This document shows, one piece after another, positions 1 through 7,813 of a DNA stretch of 64,000 nucleotides. The stretch is from Paenibacillus sp. FSL R7-0345 (GTDB lineage: Bacteria > Bacillota > Bacilli > Paenibacillales > Paenibacillaceae). The position numbers and the translations under genes were made by a program. The notes beneath the pieces were generated by a model. The model was not told the origin of the DNA. It ran no database searches and was given only the letters and a program-made list of their open reading frames with translations. Position 1 is the stretch's first letter. Every line of letters starts with the position of its first letter. Location: the NCBI RefSeq assembly GCF_038595055.1, contig NZ_CP152002.1, forward strand, positions 3,206,501-3,270,500. Direction: 5' to 3'.

Positions 1-239
1 TGCAGTCCGCCGGAAGGCACAATAATCACATCTCCTGCAGCTGCAGGATAGGGTTTGCTGTCCACATGAAAGATAGCGCTGCCTTTTTGCATAACGATAA
101 TTTCAAAATGCTCATGCCAGTGCAGAAACAGGATATTCTGCTCCGGCCGGGCATCCCTGCACCCGTTAAAGAATACGCGGAAGGGGTAGGTTTTTTCTTC
201 AAGCTGAGGATACTCCTTAAGCTCTTTCGGATAGGACAT
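1..239 (-). CDS. AraC-family regulator, N-terminal cupin part (cut by window edge)
   Basis: Read on the minus strand, an open frame starts at the ATG at 237-239 and runs off the window, giving 79 residues with no stop. A GGGAG site lies about 11 nt upstream of the start. The residues HWHEHFEIIVMQKG, followed by a phrase ending AAAGDVIIVPSGG, are the sugar-sensing cupin of AraC-type regulators. The C-terminal helix-turn-helix domain would lie outside the window. It is divergent from the isomerase/oxidoreductase pair at 364-2340, and the shared 124-nt gap contains inverted repeats, so it probably controls that pair. The cupin is clear; the AraC assignment is inferred from this cupin type and the divergent catabolic genes. 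Confidence 0.75.
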   Translation of the reverse strand, partial: MSYPKELKEYPQLEEKTYPFRVFFNGCRDARPEQNILFLHWHEHFEIIVMQKGSAIFHVDSKPYPAAAGDVIIVPSGGL

Positions 240-316
240 GCCGGATTCAACTCCCACAAGATTCAGCTAGTTTAGCACAAGATAAGGAGAGATTTTGCTT
301 GGAATGAGCCTTATAC

Positions 317-350
317 TTGGTTTATTCAGTTAACTATAAACCAATATTGG
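317..350. promoter_or_regulatory. Inverted-repeat operator candidate between AraC gene and sugar operon
   Basis: TTGGTTTA (317-324) and TAAACCAA (337-344) are perfect 8-bp inverted repeats spaced by 12 nt. CCAATATTGG (341-350) is a second perfect palindrome sharing the CCAA half-site. The site ends where the ribosome binding site of the downstream gene begins. Binding by the divergent AraC-type regulator is inferred. Confidence 0.4.
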
Positions 351-363
351 AGTGGTAGACAAG

Positions 364-1251
364 ATGGAAGATACACTGAGAATCGGTACACTGGTCGGAG
401 GCGGGGATGCAGTAAGAGTGATCCCGCAGATTGCGAAGCACGGCTTTGAATCCTACAGCCTGACCTTCTGGCAGACTACAGGCAAGACAGATCTGGCTGA
501 TACGGCGGCACGGGTGCGGGAGCTTGCTGAGGAGCATCAATTTGTAATTTCGGCGATCGGGGTGTTTGGTAATCCCTTAACCGGTGCTGGTGATAACGCG
601 GACACACTGGCCAGCTGGGAACGGCTGATTGACCATGCCCGTTTATTCGGGACTGATATCGTAAACGGTTTCACCGGCCGGCTGACCGGCCTGTCCATAG
701 ATGAGTCGCTCCCCAAATTCGCTGAGGTGTTCGGCGAGCTGTCCAAAAGAGCAGCAGATCAAGGGGTCAGAATTGCTTTTGAAAACTGCTCTATGGACGG
801 GAACTGGAAAACCGGCGACTGGAACATTGCGCACAACCCTACCGCCTGGGAAAAAATGTTCAATGCCGTTCCGGCTGACAATATCGGCCTGGAGTGGGAG
901 CCGTGCCATCAGATGGTTCAGCTGATTGATCCTATTCCGCAGCTGCGCAAGTGGACGGATAAAATTTTCCATGTGCATGGCAAGGATGCGACAATTGCCT
1001 GGGACATCGTGAAGGAATATGGCATCCACGGACCTAAAGATTATGTGTGGCACCGCACTCCGGGCTTCGGGGACACCAACTGGACGGATATTATAAGCAT
1101 ACTGCGTCAGGCGGGCTATACAGGAACGATTGACATTGAAGGCTGGCATGACCCGGTTTACCGCGATCATCTTGAAATGACGGGACAGGTTCATGCATTG
1201 AACTATCTGAAAACATGCCGGGGCGGAAGTTTTGTGCCTAATCCGGTTTAA
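364..1251 (+). CDS. Sugar phosphate isomerase/epimerase (xylose isomerase-like TIM barrel)
   Basis: A 295-aa cytoplasmic protein of the AP-endonuclease-2/xylose isomerase-like TIM-barrel family. Its metal-site residues are spread over the barrel: the FENC segment, GLEWEPCHQ, the HVHGKDA segment and a closing DIEGWHDP. These enzymes isomerise or epimerise sugars, inositols or their keto derivatives, or act as dehydratases; the substrate cannot be read from sequence. A GTG at 352 is in frame, but the GGAG ribosome site at 349-352 overlaps it, so the ATG at 364 is the better start. The next gene, a Gfo/Idh/MocA oxidoreductase, starts 15 nt after the stop, which indicates a two-gene catabolic operon. 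Confidence 0.85.
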   Translation: MEDTLRIGTLVGGGDAVRVIPQIAKHGFESYSLTFWQTTGKTDLADTAARVRELAEEHQFVISAIGVFGNPLTGAGDNADTLASWERLIDHARLFGTDIVNGFTGRLTGLSIDESLPKFAEVFGELSKRAADQGVRIAFENCSMDGNWKTGDWNIAHNPTAWEKMFNAVPADNIGLEWEPCHQMVQLIDPIPQLRKWTDKIFHVHGKDATIAWDIVKEYGIHGPKDYVWHRTPGFGDTNWTDIISILRQAGYTGTIDIEGWHDPVYRDHLEMTGQVHALNYLKTCRGGSFVPNPV

Positions 1252-1266
1252 AAGGAGGCTGAAGCA

Positions 1267-2340
1267 ATGACAGCACAATATCGTGTGGCTGTGGCCGGCT
1301 GCGGAGCCATGGCCAATGAGTGGATCAGCTATGCCCTAAAGCGGCCAGATACAGAAATTGTAGCTCTGGTCGATATCCGGATCGAGGCGGCTGAAGCAAT
1401 GGCTGGCAAGCATGGTCTTGCAGCAGCTTCGTTCACAGATATTAAACAGGCTATTCAGGAGACAGGAGCCAATCTGGTTTTTGATGTGACTATTCCCTCC
1501 AGCCATTATCATATTGCTTCTGCAGCGCTTGAGCTGGGCTGTGATGTGTTCAGCGAGAAGCCGCTGGCAGAATCGCTGGAGCAGTGCACAGAGATTGTAG
1601 CCGTTGCCGGACGGACCGGCCGGTCCCATGCGGTCATGCAGAACCGCCGCTATGACCCGCGCATCCGCTCGCTCCGGCATCTGGCTGAAGCAGGGACGAT
1701 CGGCCGGATTGGATTCGTGGGGGCAAGCTTTTTCCTGGCTCCGCATTTCGGCGGCTTCAGGGATGCAATGGACAGCCCGCTGCTGCTCGATATGGCGATC
1801 CATACCTTCGACCAGGCCAGGTTCATCAGCGGCGCCGATCCGGTTACGGTGTACTGCCAGGAGTTTAATCCTCCAGGCTCCTGGTATGCCGGCAATGCTG
1901 CGGCTGTCTGTATCTTTGAGATGTCGGACGGCTCCGTATTCTGCTATCAGGGCTCCTGGTGTGCTGAAGGGGCACCTACCTCCTGGGAGGCATCCTGGCG
2001 GGTGCAGGGTGAGCGGGGTGCTATCCTGTGGGACGGCACGGGTATGCCTTATGCCGAGGTGATCCGGGACAGCGGAAACGCGGAACCTTTTCTGCGGGAG
2101 TATGAGCGGATTGAAGCAGAAGAAGTTCCAATGGAAGAGACCTTCCATCACGGCTGCCTTCGTGAAATGTTCCAGTCTCTCAGTGAGCAGCGGCCTGCTG
2201 AAACAGACTGCCGGGATAACATTTATAGTATGGCCATGGTAATCGGTGCTCTGGAGAGTGCCAGAACCGGACGCAAGCTGGAAATCACCGACTTGTTGAA
2301 CCGGGCAGGCGCGGAGCTGCAGCAGAAAGCCGGTATCTAG
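1267..2340 (+). CDS. Gfo/Idh/MocA family oxidoreductase
   Basis: A 357-aa NAD(P)-dependent sugar or inositol dehydrogenase. The N-terminal Rossmann fold begins with VAVAGCGAMA, followed by the conserved EKPLAES motif near residue 98. The C-terminal alpha/beta domain includes LLLDMAIHTFDQARF, where the His of the D-x-x-x-H pattern is the usual catalytic acid/base. The ribosome site AAAGGAGG lies about 8 nt before the ATG. It follows the isomerase at 364-1251 by 15 nt and a strong terminator follows, so the two form a short operon. The substrate is unknown. Family members oxidise hydroxyls of sugars, cyclitols or glycosides to ketones, which fits partnership with an isomerase. Confidence 0.88.
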   Translation: MTAQYRVAVAGCGAMANEWISYALKRPDTEIVALVDIRIEAAEAMAGKHGLAAASFTDIKQAIQETGANLVFDVTIPSSHYHIASAALELGCDVFSEKPLAESLEQCTEIVAVAGRTGRSHAVMQNRRYDPRIRSLRHLAEAGTIGRIGFVGASFFLAPHFGGFRDAMDSPLLLDMAIHTFDQARFISGADPVTVYCQEFNPPGSWYAGNAAAVCIFEMSDGSVFCYQGSWCAEGAPTSWEASWRVQGERGAILWDGTGMPYAEVIRDSGNAEPFLREYERIEAEEVPMEETFHHGCLREMFQSLSEQRPAETDCRDNIYSMAMVIGALESARTGRKLEITDLLNRAGAELQQKAGI

Positions 2341-2360
2341 GCGGAAAGGATAATGACAAA

Positions 2361-2408
2361 GAGGCTGTCCCGTCCTGCAGAAGTGTGCAGGGAGACAGCC
2401 TCTTTTTT
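2361..2408 (+). terminator. Intrinsic terminator after the oxidoreductase gene
   Basis: GAGGCTGTC (2361-2369) pairs with GACAGCCTC (2394-2402). The inner bases CCTGCA/TGCAGG extend the hairpin, and a T run follows from 2403. Confidence 0.85.
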
Positions 2409-2425
2409 CATTTTGCCAACTAAAG

Positions 2426-2632
2426 CTAAAAACCTCTATACTGCGGCTCTTCCTTCTCCAGCTGGGTAACCCGGCCTTCAACCTGTTCAACGATCTGCTG
2501 AGTCTGTTCAGCGGCATTGGTAAACAGGGTCTTGGCTTCCTCATTCTGGGTCTCCATAGCAAACTGCTCAAGGCTGGCCTGGGCGCTTTTGAGCGAAGAC
2601 AGGCAGGTTTTCACTTGCGAAGCAACGGTCAT
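2426..2632 (-). CDS. DUF1657 domain protein
   Basis: A 68-aa helical protein starting MTVASQVKTCLSSLKSAQ, with the LEQF and NEEAKTLF segments typical of DUF1657. Members are small proteins of spore formers, often found beside spoVA genes and DUF421 proteins. A GGAGGG ribosome site lies about 9 nt upstream of the ATG. The gene is divergent from the DUF421 protein at 2851, whose C-terminal tail resembles this same domain. A forespore-like promoter lies upstream (2678-2708). The biochemical role is unknown; a spore inner-membrane role is inferred from family context. Confidence 0.82.
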   Translation of the reverse strand: MTVASQVKTCLSSLKSAQASLEQFAMETQNEEAKTLFTNAAEQTQQIVEQVEGRVTQLEKEEPQYRGF

Positions 2633-2677
2633 AACTTGTTTCCCTCCACATCTCTAGATTTACATTTGACTGTCAAC

Positions 2678-2708
2678 TAGTATTAACAGCCTGGCCGCAG
2701 GCAATTCA
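2678..2708 (-). promoter_or_regulatory. Sigma-G/F-like promoter for the DUF1657 gene
   Basis: On the minus strand TGAATT is followed after 18 nt by AATACTA. This is close to the forespore consensus (G-A-A-T-purine, 17-18 nt, CATACTA) with two mismatches. It ends about 45 nt before the DUF1657 ATG. The match is by eye and no score was computed. Confidence 0.4.
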
Positions 2709-2850
2709 GGTAATTTTAAGCAGCCTGTACGGATAAAAAACGTTGACGAAACATCAGAAGATGAATGGAAAGTGAGTAATTTACCCCTCTTTTGACAAAT
2801 AATGAATAAGCACAAGCACGAACATAACTGGAATTTACGGGGGGATCAGC

Positions 2851-3711
2851 ATGCCGGAATGGCTAGAGGTCATTGTACGAACTATATTTGCTGTTGTGGT
2901 CTTGTTCTTTTTGACCAAGCTGCTTGGCAAAAGACAGGTTTCACAGCTTTCTTTTTTTGAGTATATTACGGGAATTACCATAGGTAGTGTGGCAGCTTAT
3001 ATTTCGCTGGATACGGACAAGACATGGCATCTGGGGATAATTGCCCTGCTCGTGTGGGTGGCCTTTTCACTGGGGATCGAATATCTGCAGATTAAAAGCA
3101 AAAAGGCCCGTGATTTCATTGACTTTAAATCAAGCGTACTGATCAAGGACGGCAAGATTATGGAGGATACGCTGCGTAAAGAAAAGCTGACTACGGATGA
3201 GCTGCTGGAGGAGCTGCGCAAAAAGGATGTTTTTACGGTGGCCAATGTGGAGTTTGCGATTATGGAGTCGGACGGTGCCGTTAATGTTCTGCTTAAAAAG
3301 GAAAATCAGCCGCTGACCCCCAAGGATCTGGGGATGAAGGTGGCGCCTGAAAAGGAGACGCAGGCAGTCATCATGGACGGCAAAATATTGGATAAACCGC
3401 TGGATGATCTCAATTTGTCGCGCAGCTGGCTGAAGGGGGAGCTGGAAAAGCAGGGTCTTACGGTGGAGAATGTTTTTCTGGGGCAGGTGGATTCCTACGG
3501 GGAGCTGACGGTTGATCTTTATGCCGACAAGGTGCAGGTGCCGCAGCCCCAGGACAAGCCGCAGCTCTATGCCCTCCTCAAAAAATGCGAAGCGGATCTG
3601 GAGCTGTTCAGTCTATCCACCAGCAACCAGGAAGCGAAACAGTTGTACGGGGAAAGCTCGGACAAACTGCAGAAGCTGCTGCAGGAATTGAAGCCCTTTA
3701 TTCAAAACTGA
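2851..3711 (+). CDS. DUF421 membrane protein with DUF1657-like tail (2Duf/YetF type)
   Basis: A 286-aa protein. About three membrane helices occupy residues 8-80 (TIFAVVVLFFLTKLLGKRQ, ITGITIGSVAAY and LGIIALLVWVAFSLG). The DUF421 soluble domain follows (SVLIKDGKIMEDTLRK, ELLEELRKKDVFTVANVEFA). YetF-type proteins usually end near residue 230. Here about 50 further residues (LLKKCEADLELFSLSTSNQEAK) resemble the separate DUF1657 protein encoded divergently at 2426-2632. Proteins combining the two domains, called 2Duf, are known from spoVA-2mob operons, where they raise spore heat resistance. No spoVA genes are visible here, but a ger operon follows. Strong GGGGG ribosome site; the ATG start is unambiguous. 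Confidence 0.85.
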   Translation: MPEWLEVIVRTIFAVVVLFFLTKLLGKRQVSQLSFFEYITGITIGSVAAYISLDTDKTWHLGIIALLVWVAFSLGIEYLQIKSKKARDFIDFKSSVLIKDGKIMEDTLRKEKLTTDELLEELRKKDVFTVANVEFAIMESDGAVNVLLKKENQPLTPKDLGMKVAPEKETQAVIMDGKILDKPLDDLNLSRSWLKGELEKQGLTVENVFLGQVDSYGELTVDLYADKVQVPQPQDKPQLYALLKKCEADLELFSLSTSNQEAKQLYGESSDKLQKLLQELKPFIQN

Positions 3712-3882
3712 CCTTGAGCATCCTGATAAAAAGCCTGTACTGTCTACCTTTTGGTTTTCAGACAGACAGCGTTATTGGATGTCTAGAGAACGAGTACTGA
3801 GAAAATCATCAGCCTGGGGGAGCCTTATGTGCCGCATCCGGTGATGGGACACTGATCGTCATAACAGAAGGATTAAATGGAG

Positions 3883-3907
3883 GACCGGCAGGATGCCGGT
3901 CTTTTTG
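3883..3907 (+). terminator. Intrinsic terminator in the 2Duf-ger gap
   Basis: GACCGGCA and TGCCGGTC form a perfect 8-bp stem with loop GGA, followed by TTTTT. It lies 170 nt after the 2Duf stop and upstream of the ger promoter. The remainder of the gap 3712-3999 holds only the promoter at 3931-3960. Confidence 0.8.
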
Positions 3908-3930
3908 CTGTACGCAGAGCGAGCCTGCGG

Positions 3931-3960
3931 TGTATATTTCCAGCGGGACTTGGCAAACTA
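3931..3960 (+). promoter_or_regulatory. Sigma-G-like promoter for the ger operon
   Basis: TGTATA (3931-3936), a 17-nt spacer, then CAAACTA (3954-3960). The -35 fits the sigma-G pattern exactly and the -10 differs from CATACTA at one base. It lies 40 nt before the gerA-type ATG. Germinant receptor operons are known to be forespore-transcribed, so position and sequence agree. Confidence 0.55.
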
Positions 3961-3999
3961 AGTCAGATTCACCATTAACTCCGGAGGAGGCGGGAAGAA

Positions 4000-5448
4000 A
4001 TGGCAGCAAGTGTACTGGACGCCATTAAAGAGCAGCTGCAAGGCTGCAGCGATGCTGTATACCAGTCAATTAATATTCACGGGCAGTCCTGTATGCTGAT
4101 CTATATCCCGTCCATAGTCGATACGCTCAGCCTGCAGGAGTTCGTCGCCTCCCCGCTGAAGTCGGAGGCTAATGCAGAGCCGGACTGGCCGGGGTTTCTG
4201 AAACGTCTGGATCATGGATCAGCCTTTGCTATCCCCTACATCAAAGTCTATGAGGTAGACCGGGCGGTGGAGCTGGCTGTCAGCGGCAATGCGGTGCTGT
4301 ACATCGAAGGACTGCCGTTTTTGTACTATTTTGAAATTGCCCATTATCAGAAAAGAGCGGTCTCCGAGTCACAGAATGAGCTGGTCGTTATTGGTCCCCA
4401 GGAGGCCTTCATTGAGGATGTGGCAACCAATTTGTCACTGCTGCGTCACAAGATCAAGCATGCCGATCTGAAGACCAAGCATTTTTCCATCGGGAAATAT
4501 ACAAAAACAGATGTTTATCTGGTCTATATAGAAGGTCTCTATAAGCCGGAAATCCTCGCTGAAATTGAAGAGGTACTGGAAAATTTGAATATGGACGGCG
4601 CCCTTGGCATCAGCTACATCGCTGAGCATGTGAAGCAGGGCAATTTTTCGCCGTTTCCGGTATTCCAGTATACAGAACGTCCCGATTCTGTCGCCGCCTC
4701 CCTGATGGAAGGGCGTGTATGCATCATGCAGGACGGTACGCCTTCCGCACTGCTGACCCCGGTGACGCTGTTATCACTGCTGCAGTCCTCAGAAGATTAT
4801 TATCAGAGCTTTTACGCCGGCAGCTGGATCAGACTGGTCCGGTTCTTCTTTTCGCTGATTTCCATGGTGCTCCCGGCTTTTTATGTAGCTGTAACAACAT
4901 TCCATTCCCAGATTATCCCGTCTGACCTGCTTCTGACAATCGCAGCTGCGCGCGAGAACATTCCTTTCTCGGCCCTGACGGAAGCGCTCATCATGGAGCT
5001 GACTTTCGAAGCTCTCAGGGAAGCCGGTACCCGGATACCGAAGCCCGTCGGACAGACTGTTTCCATCATTGGCGGTATCGTAATCGGCCAGGCAGCGGTT
5101 CAGGCGGGTATTGTGTCTGCGCCGATGGTCATTGTGGTCTCGATAACCGGGATCGCGTCATACATCATTCCGCATCTCGAGCTGGGGCTGACCTTCCGGC
5201 TGCTGCGGTTCGTGCTGCTGCTGCTTGGAGGTACTTTGGGGCTGCTCGGCGTTATTGTTGCCGTTTTTATTATTTACGGGCATCTGGCGCATTTAAAATC
5301 GTTCGGCACCCCATATCTGCAGCCGTTAGCTCCGCTCGTCATGGAGGACTGGAAGGATACCCTGCTGCGTGTGCCTAATCCGTTCATGACCAAGCGGAGC
5401 ACTTCCTTTACCGGCAGCAAGAATGACAGGAGGCAGAGACCGAAATGA
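4000..5448 (+). CDS. Spore germination receptor A subunit (GerA/GerKA family)
   Basis: A 482-aa GerA-family subunit of a nutrient germinant receptor of the spore inner membrane. The first 250 residues form the soluble N-terminal domain (for example IKHADLKTKHFSIGKYTKTD). Several membrane helices follow: FFFSLISMVLPAFYVAV near 285-301, the PVGQTVSIIGGIVIGQAAV segment near 350, and FRLLRFVLLLLGGTLGLLG near 400-418. The EALIMELTFEALREAG motif between helices is a family hallmark. A GGAGGAGG site lies 8 nt upstream. It overlaps the next gene (lipoprotein C subunit) at ATGA. The A-C-B gene order matches B. subtilis gerK rather than gerA. Germinant specificity cannot be inferred. Confidence 0.93.
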   Translation: MAASVLDAIKEQLQGCSDAVYQSINIHGQSCMLIYIPSIVDTLSLQEFVASPLKSEANAEPDWPGFLKRLDHGSAFAIPYIKVYEVDRAVELAVSGNAVLYIEGLPFLYYFEIAHYQKRAVSESQNELVVIGPQEAFIEDVATNLSLLRHKIKHADLKTKHFSIGKYTKTDVYLVYIEGLYKPEILAEIEEVLENLNMDGALGISYIAEHVKQGNFSPFPVFQYTERPDSVAASLMEGRVCIMQDGTPSALLTPVTLLSLLQSSEDYYQSFYAGSWIRLVRFFFSLISMVLPAFYVAVTTFHSQIIPSDLLLTIAAARENIPFSALTEALIMELTFEALREAGTRIPKPVGQTVSIIGGIVIGQAAVQAGIVSAPMVIVVSITGIASYIIPHLELGLTFRLLRFVLLLLGGTLGLLGVIVAVFIIYGHLAHLKSFGTPYLQPLAPLVMEDWKDTLLRVPNPFMTKRSTSFTGSKNDRRQRPK

Positions 5449-6605
5449 AGCTGCTCAAGCTGGGACTTGCTCTGCTGCTGCTGTTTGGCTTGACCGGCTG
5501 CTGGTCAAAGCTTGAGCTGGATCAGCTTACCTTTATATTCGGTATGTATGTTGATGCCGGAGCAGAGCCCGGAACCGTTGAACTAACCATTAGTACGCCG
5601 CTGCCCAACCGCCTCGTATCCGGCACCCAGGGAGGAACCGCCCAGGGCAAAAGCTACTCATCGGTAACCAAAACAGCACACACGATTACAGATGCCATCA
5701 TTATGATTCAAAAGGACCTTTCCCGCCGTCTGGAAATTTCACATATTAAGGCGGTTGTCATCGGTAAGGAATATGCGGCTAATGGTATTCATGAACTGCT
5801 TGAGTGGTGTAAACGGCAGCCCGAAATTCCGCAGGGCGCCTACATTATGGCAGCACCGGGCAAAGCCAGCGAGGTGGCCAGATTATCTGCGATTTATGAG
5901 CAGCTTCCGGACCAGGTGCTGAGAAACTTTTCCGAGCTGAATCTGACCTATGCTACTACAATCCGTGATTGTCTGCTGGCAGAGGCTAACAATATGGGTT
6001 ATGCCATGAACTATCTTTCCTTTGGCGTGAAGCCGGATGAAAAGGAGCAGGGCGAACCGGTGAGATGGGCGGGGGTACAAGGGGTGATGCTGTTCAACGG
6101 TAAGAAAATGACAGGAACCCTAAACAGTGAGGAGAGCAGGGCGCTATCCTGGGCAGCCGGAGACCTGTCAGGTCATCTGACGCTTCCCATGTACACTGTA
6201 ATGTGGAACGAGCAGGAAAGTAAAGGAAAGGCCAGCGCTCTTTTCTACAATGATAAAGTATCCAGAAAAGTGCGGATTACTGCAGACGGACCGGTTTTCT
6301 ACATCAGATTAAAGGGGAAAGCCAGCATCACTCTTTTTGACGACAATACTACTGACGAGGCAATGGATCACAACAGTCTGATCAAGTCCAAGCTTGAGGA
6401 GAAGGTCGTTTCTGAGGTGAAAAAAGCAATAGAGCATACCCAGGAGGCAGGAGCAGATGTTCTTCAGCTTGGAATGCTGCTCGAATGGAACCATCCCAAG
6501 GAATGGATGAAGCTAAGAGAACGCTGGAGCGATTATTATGCTGACAGGGCAGCGATCGTCGTGACGACTGATATAAGCATTGTAGATTATGGGGCAAGCA
6601 AATAA
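5445..6605 (+). CDS. Spore germination lipoprotein, Ger(x)C family
   Basis: A 386-aa C subunit of the germinant receptor. The N-terminus MKLLKLGLALLLLFGLTGCW is a lipoprotein signal with lipobox LTGC, so Cys19 should be diacylated and anchor the protein on the outer face of the spore inner membrane. The conserved early residues SKLELDQLTFIFGMYVD and the C-terminal NHPKEWMKLRERWSDYY segment are typical of the family, and the length is normal. The start codon overlaps the stop of the A subunit (ATGA), implying translational coupling. The B subunit starts 22 nt after its stop. Confidence 0.93.
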   Translation: MKLLKLGLALLLLFGLTGCWSKLELDQLTFIFGMYVDAGAEPGTVELTISTPLPNRLVSGTQGGTAQGKSYSSVTKTAHTITDAIIMIQKDLSRRLEISHIKAVVIGKEYAANGIHELLEWCKRQPEIPQGAYIMAAPGKASEVARLSAIYEQLPDQVLRNFSELNLTYATTIRDCLLAEANNMGYAMNYLSFGVKPDEKEQGEPVRWAGVQGVMLFNGKKMTGTLNSEESRALSWAAGDLSGHLTLPMYTVMWNEQESKGKASALFYNDKVSRKVRITADGPVFYIRLKGKASITLFDDNTTDEAMDHNSLIKSKLEEKVVSEVKKAIEHTQEAGADVLQLGMLLEWNHPKEWMKLRERWSDYYADRAAIVVTTDISIVDYGASK

Positions 6606-6627
6606 AGGATCAGGCAAAGGAGGACCT

Positions 6628-7719
6628 ATGCGTACAACGAACTGGCAGATGTTCCGTTTCAGTCTGGTCTATTTCAACTCACAGACCTCCATTTTTCTGA
6701 TTCCGATTATAGTTTCAGGCTCGGCATATCAGGGCTGGACGTCGATATTGATAGGGAGCGCATTATCGATCATCCTGCTGCTTTTTATGATCAAGGTCGG
6801 GAAGCTGAAACCGGGCCAGTCCTGGGTGCAGTTCGGAGAGCAGTATATGGGCAAATGGGTACACGGTGTTCTAGTGTTTTTACTGTTATGCTGGTGTGTA
6901 TACTATGCCTCTTATGACATTGGAAATTTCGTGCTGTTCTTCGGTTCGAACTATATGCGGGGTACTCCGCCGCTCATTATCCAGCTCGTAATCGGCATGG
7001 TTATTGCGTATACGGCTGCTAAGGGATTAGCTACAATTATCTATATGGCGGACGGCGTTTTCCTGCTGCTGATCGTCACCACTTGCTTTTCGCTGTATCT
7101 TTTTCTGCCTAATGCCAATTTTCAGATGCTCCCGGCTTTTATCCACTACTTTGACCTTGGTAATACTATAAAGGGATCGTTTGGCGTCAGCTCATGGTTT
7201 GCGGAGTGGGTTGTGTTCCTGTTTGTTGCGCCTGAGTTAAAAATTAACAATAACATGCTTAAAAAAATTCTGTTTGCCGAGCTGGTATTGACTGTACTTG
7301 TGCTGTCCGGGTGGACGCTCACCATGCTGAATTTCGGTCCGCATCTGGGAAGGGATCTGCAGTATCCTTACCTTGATATGGTGCGCAGCTCGTCTCATGA
7401 CGATATTCTGGGAAATCTGGACCCGATTCTGATCGGGATCTGGTCAGCGTCAATGTTCATTCATAGCTCCTTTATGATCTATGCGGCAAGCAAGTGCGCC
7501 ATGTACTTAACGAAGCAGAAGGGGAAAAAGGTGGTGGTCCCGTTCCTCGTCATGTGTTCCGTACTTATTGCCTACCTCTATTCCCGCAGTATAACCAGGT
7601 ACTACAAGGATTTCAGCTCATACACTGCGGTATGCGTTTGGCTGGTTGTAGAGTGTATTCCCGTCTATTATTGTATGGCCGCCTTCCTGAAATCCAAGTT
7701 AAATAAGCCTGCCAGCTGA
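6628..7719 (+). CDS. Spore germination receptor B subunit (GerB, APC-type transporter fold)
   Basis: A 363-aa integral membrane protein with about ten helices, of the GerAB/endospore germination permease family in the amino acid-polyamine-cation superfamily; it is thought to bind the germinant. The early segment FRFSLVYFNSQTSIFLIPI is characteristic. The frame is open from an ATG at 6589 inside the C-subunit gene. However, AAAGGAGG at 6616-6623, just before ATG 6628, with the sequence MRTTNWQMFRF following, marks the real start. It is the last gene of the ger operon. No U-rich terminator is visible before the MoxR gene. Confidence 0.9.
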   Translation: MRTTNWQMFRFSLVYFNSQTSIFLIPIIVSGSAYQGWTSILIGSALSIILLLFMIKVGKLKPGQSWVQFGEQYMGKWVHGVLVFLLLCWCVYYASYDIGNFVLFFGSNYMRGTPPLIIQLVIGMVIAYTAAKGLATIIYMADGVFLLLIVTTCFSLYLFLPNANFQMLPAFIHYFDLGNTIKGSFGVSSWFAEWVVFLFVAPELKINNNMLKKILFAELVLTVLVLSGWTLTMLNFGPHLGRDLQYPYLDMVRSSSHDDILGNLDPILIGIWSASMFIHSSFMIYAASKCAMYLTKQKGKKVVVPFLVMCSVLIAYLYSRSITRYYKDFSSYTAVCVWLVVECIPVYYCMAAFLKSKLNKPAS

Positions 7720-7757
7720 ACGCTGCGACTTATTTATTATAAATTGGATGCGCTTTC

Positions 7758-7766
7758 TGGTATGAT
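7758..7766 (+). promoter_or_regulatory. Extended -10 promoter for the MoxR operon
   Basis: TGGTATGAT is an extended -10 element (TG-N-TATGAT) 47 nt before the MoxR start. No good -35 is visible at the usual spacing. Confidence 0.35.
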
Positions 7767-7813
7767 TAAGCTTTAGTACATACCTTAAAGACGATAGGAT
7801 GGTGGAATGCTTC

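Noticed and set aside
1336..2571. 411-codon minus-strand open frame
   Set aside because: It is antisense to the Gfo/Idh/MocA gene, crosses a strong terminator and overlaps the DUF1657 gene; it is a shadow frame.
2804..2829. Sigma-G promoter for the 2Duf gene (GAATA...CATAACT)
   Set aside because: The spacer is 14 nt rather than 17-18 and the -10 is poor.
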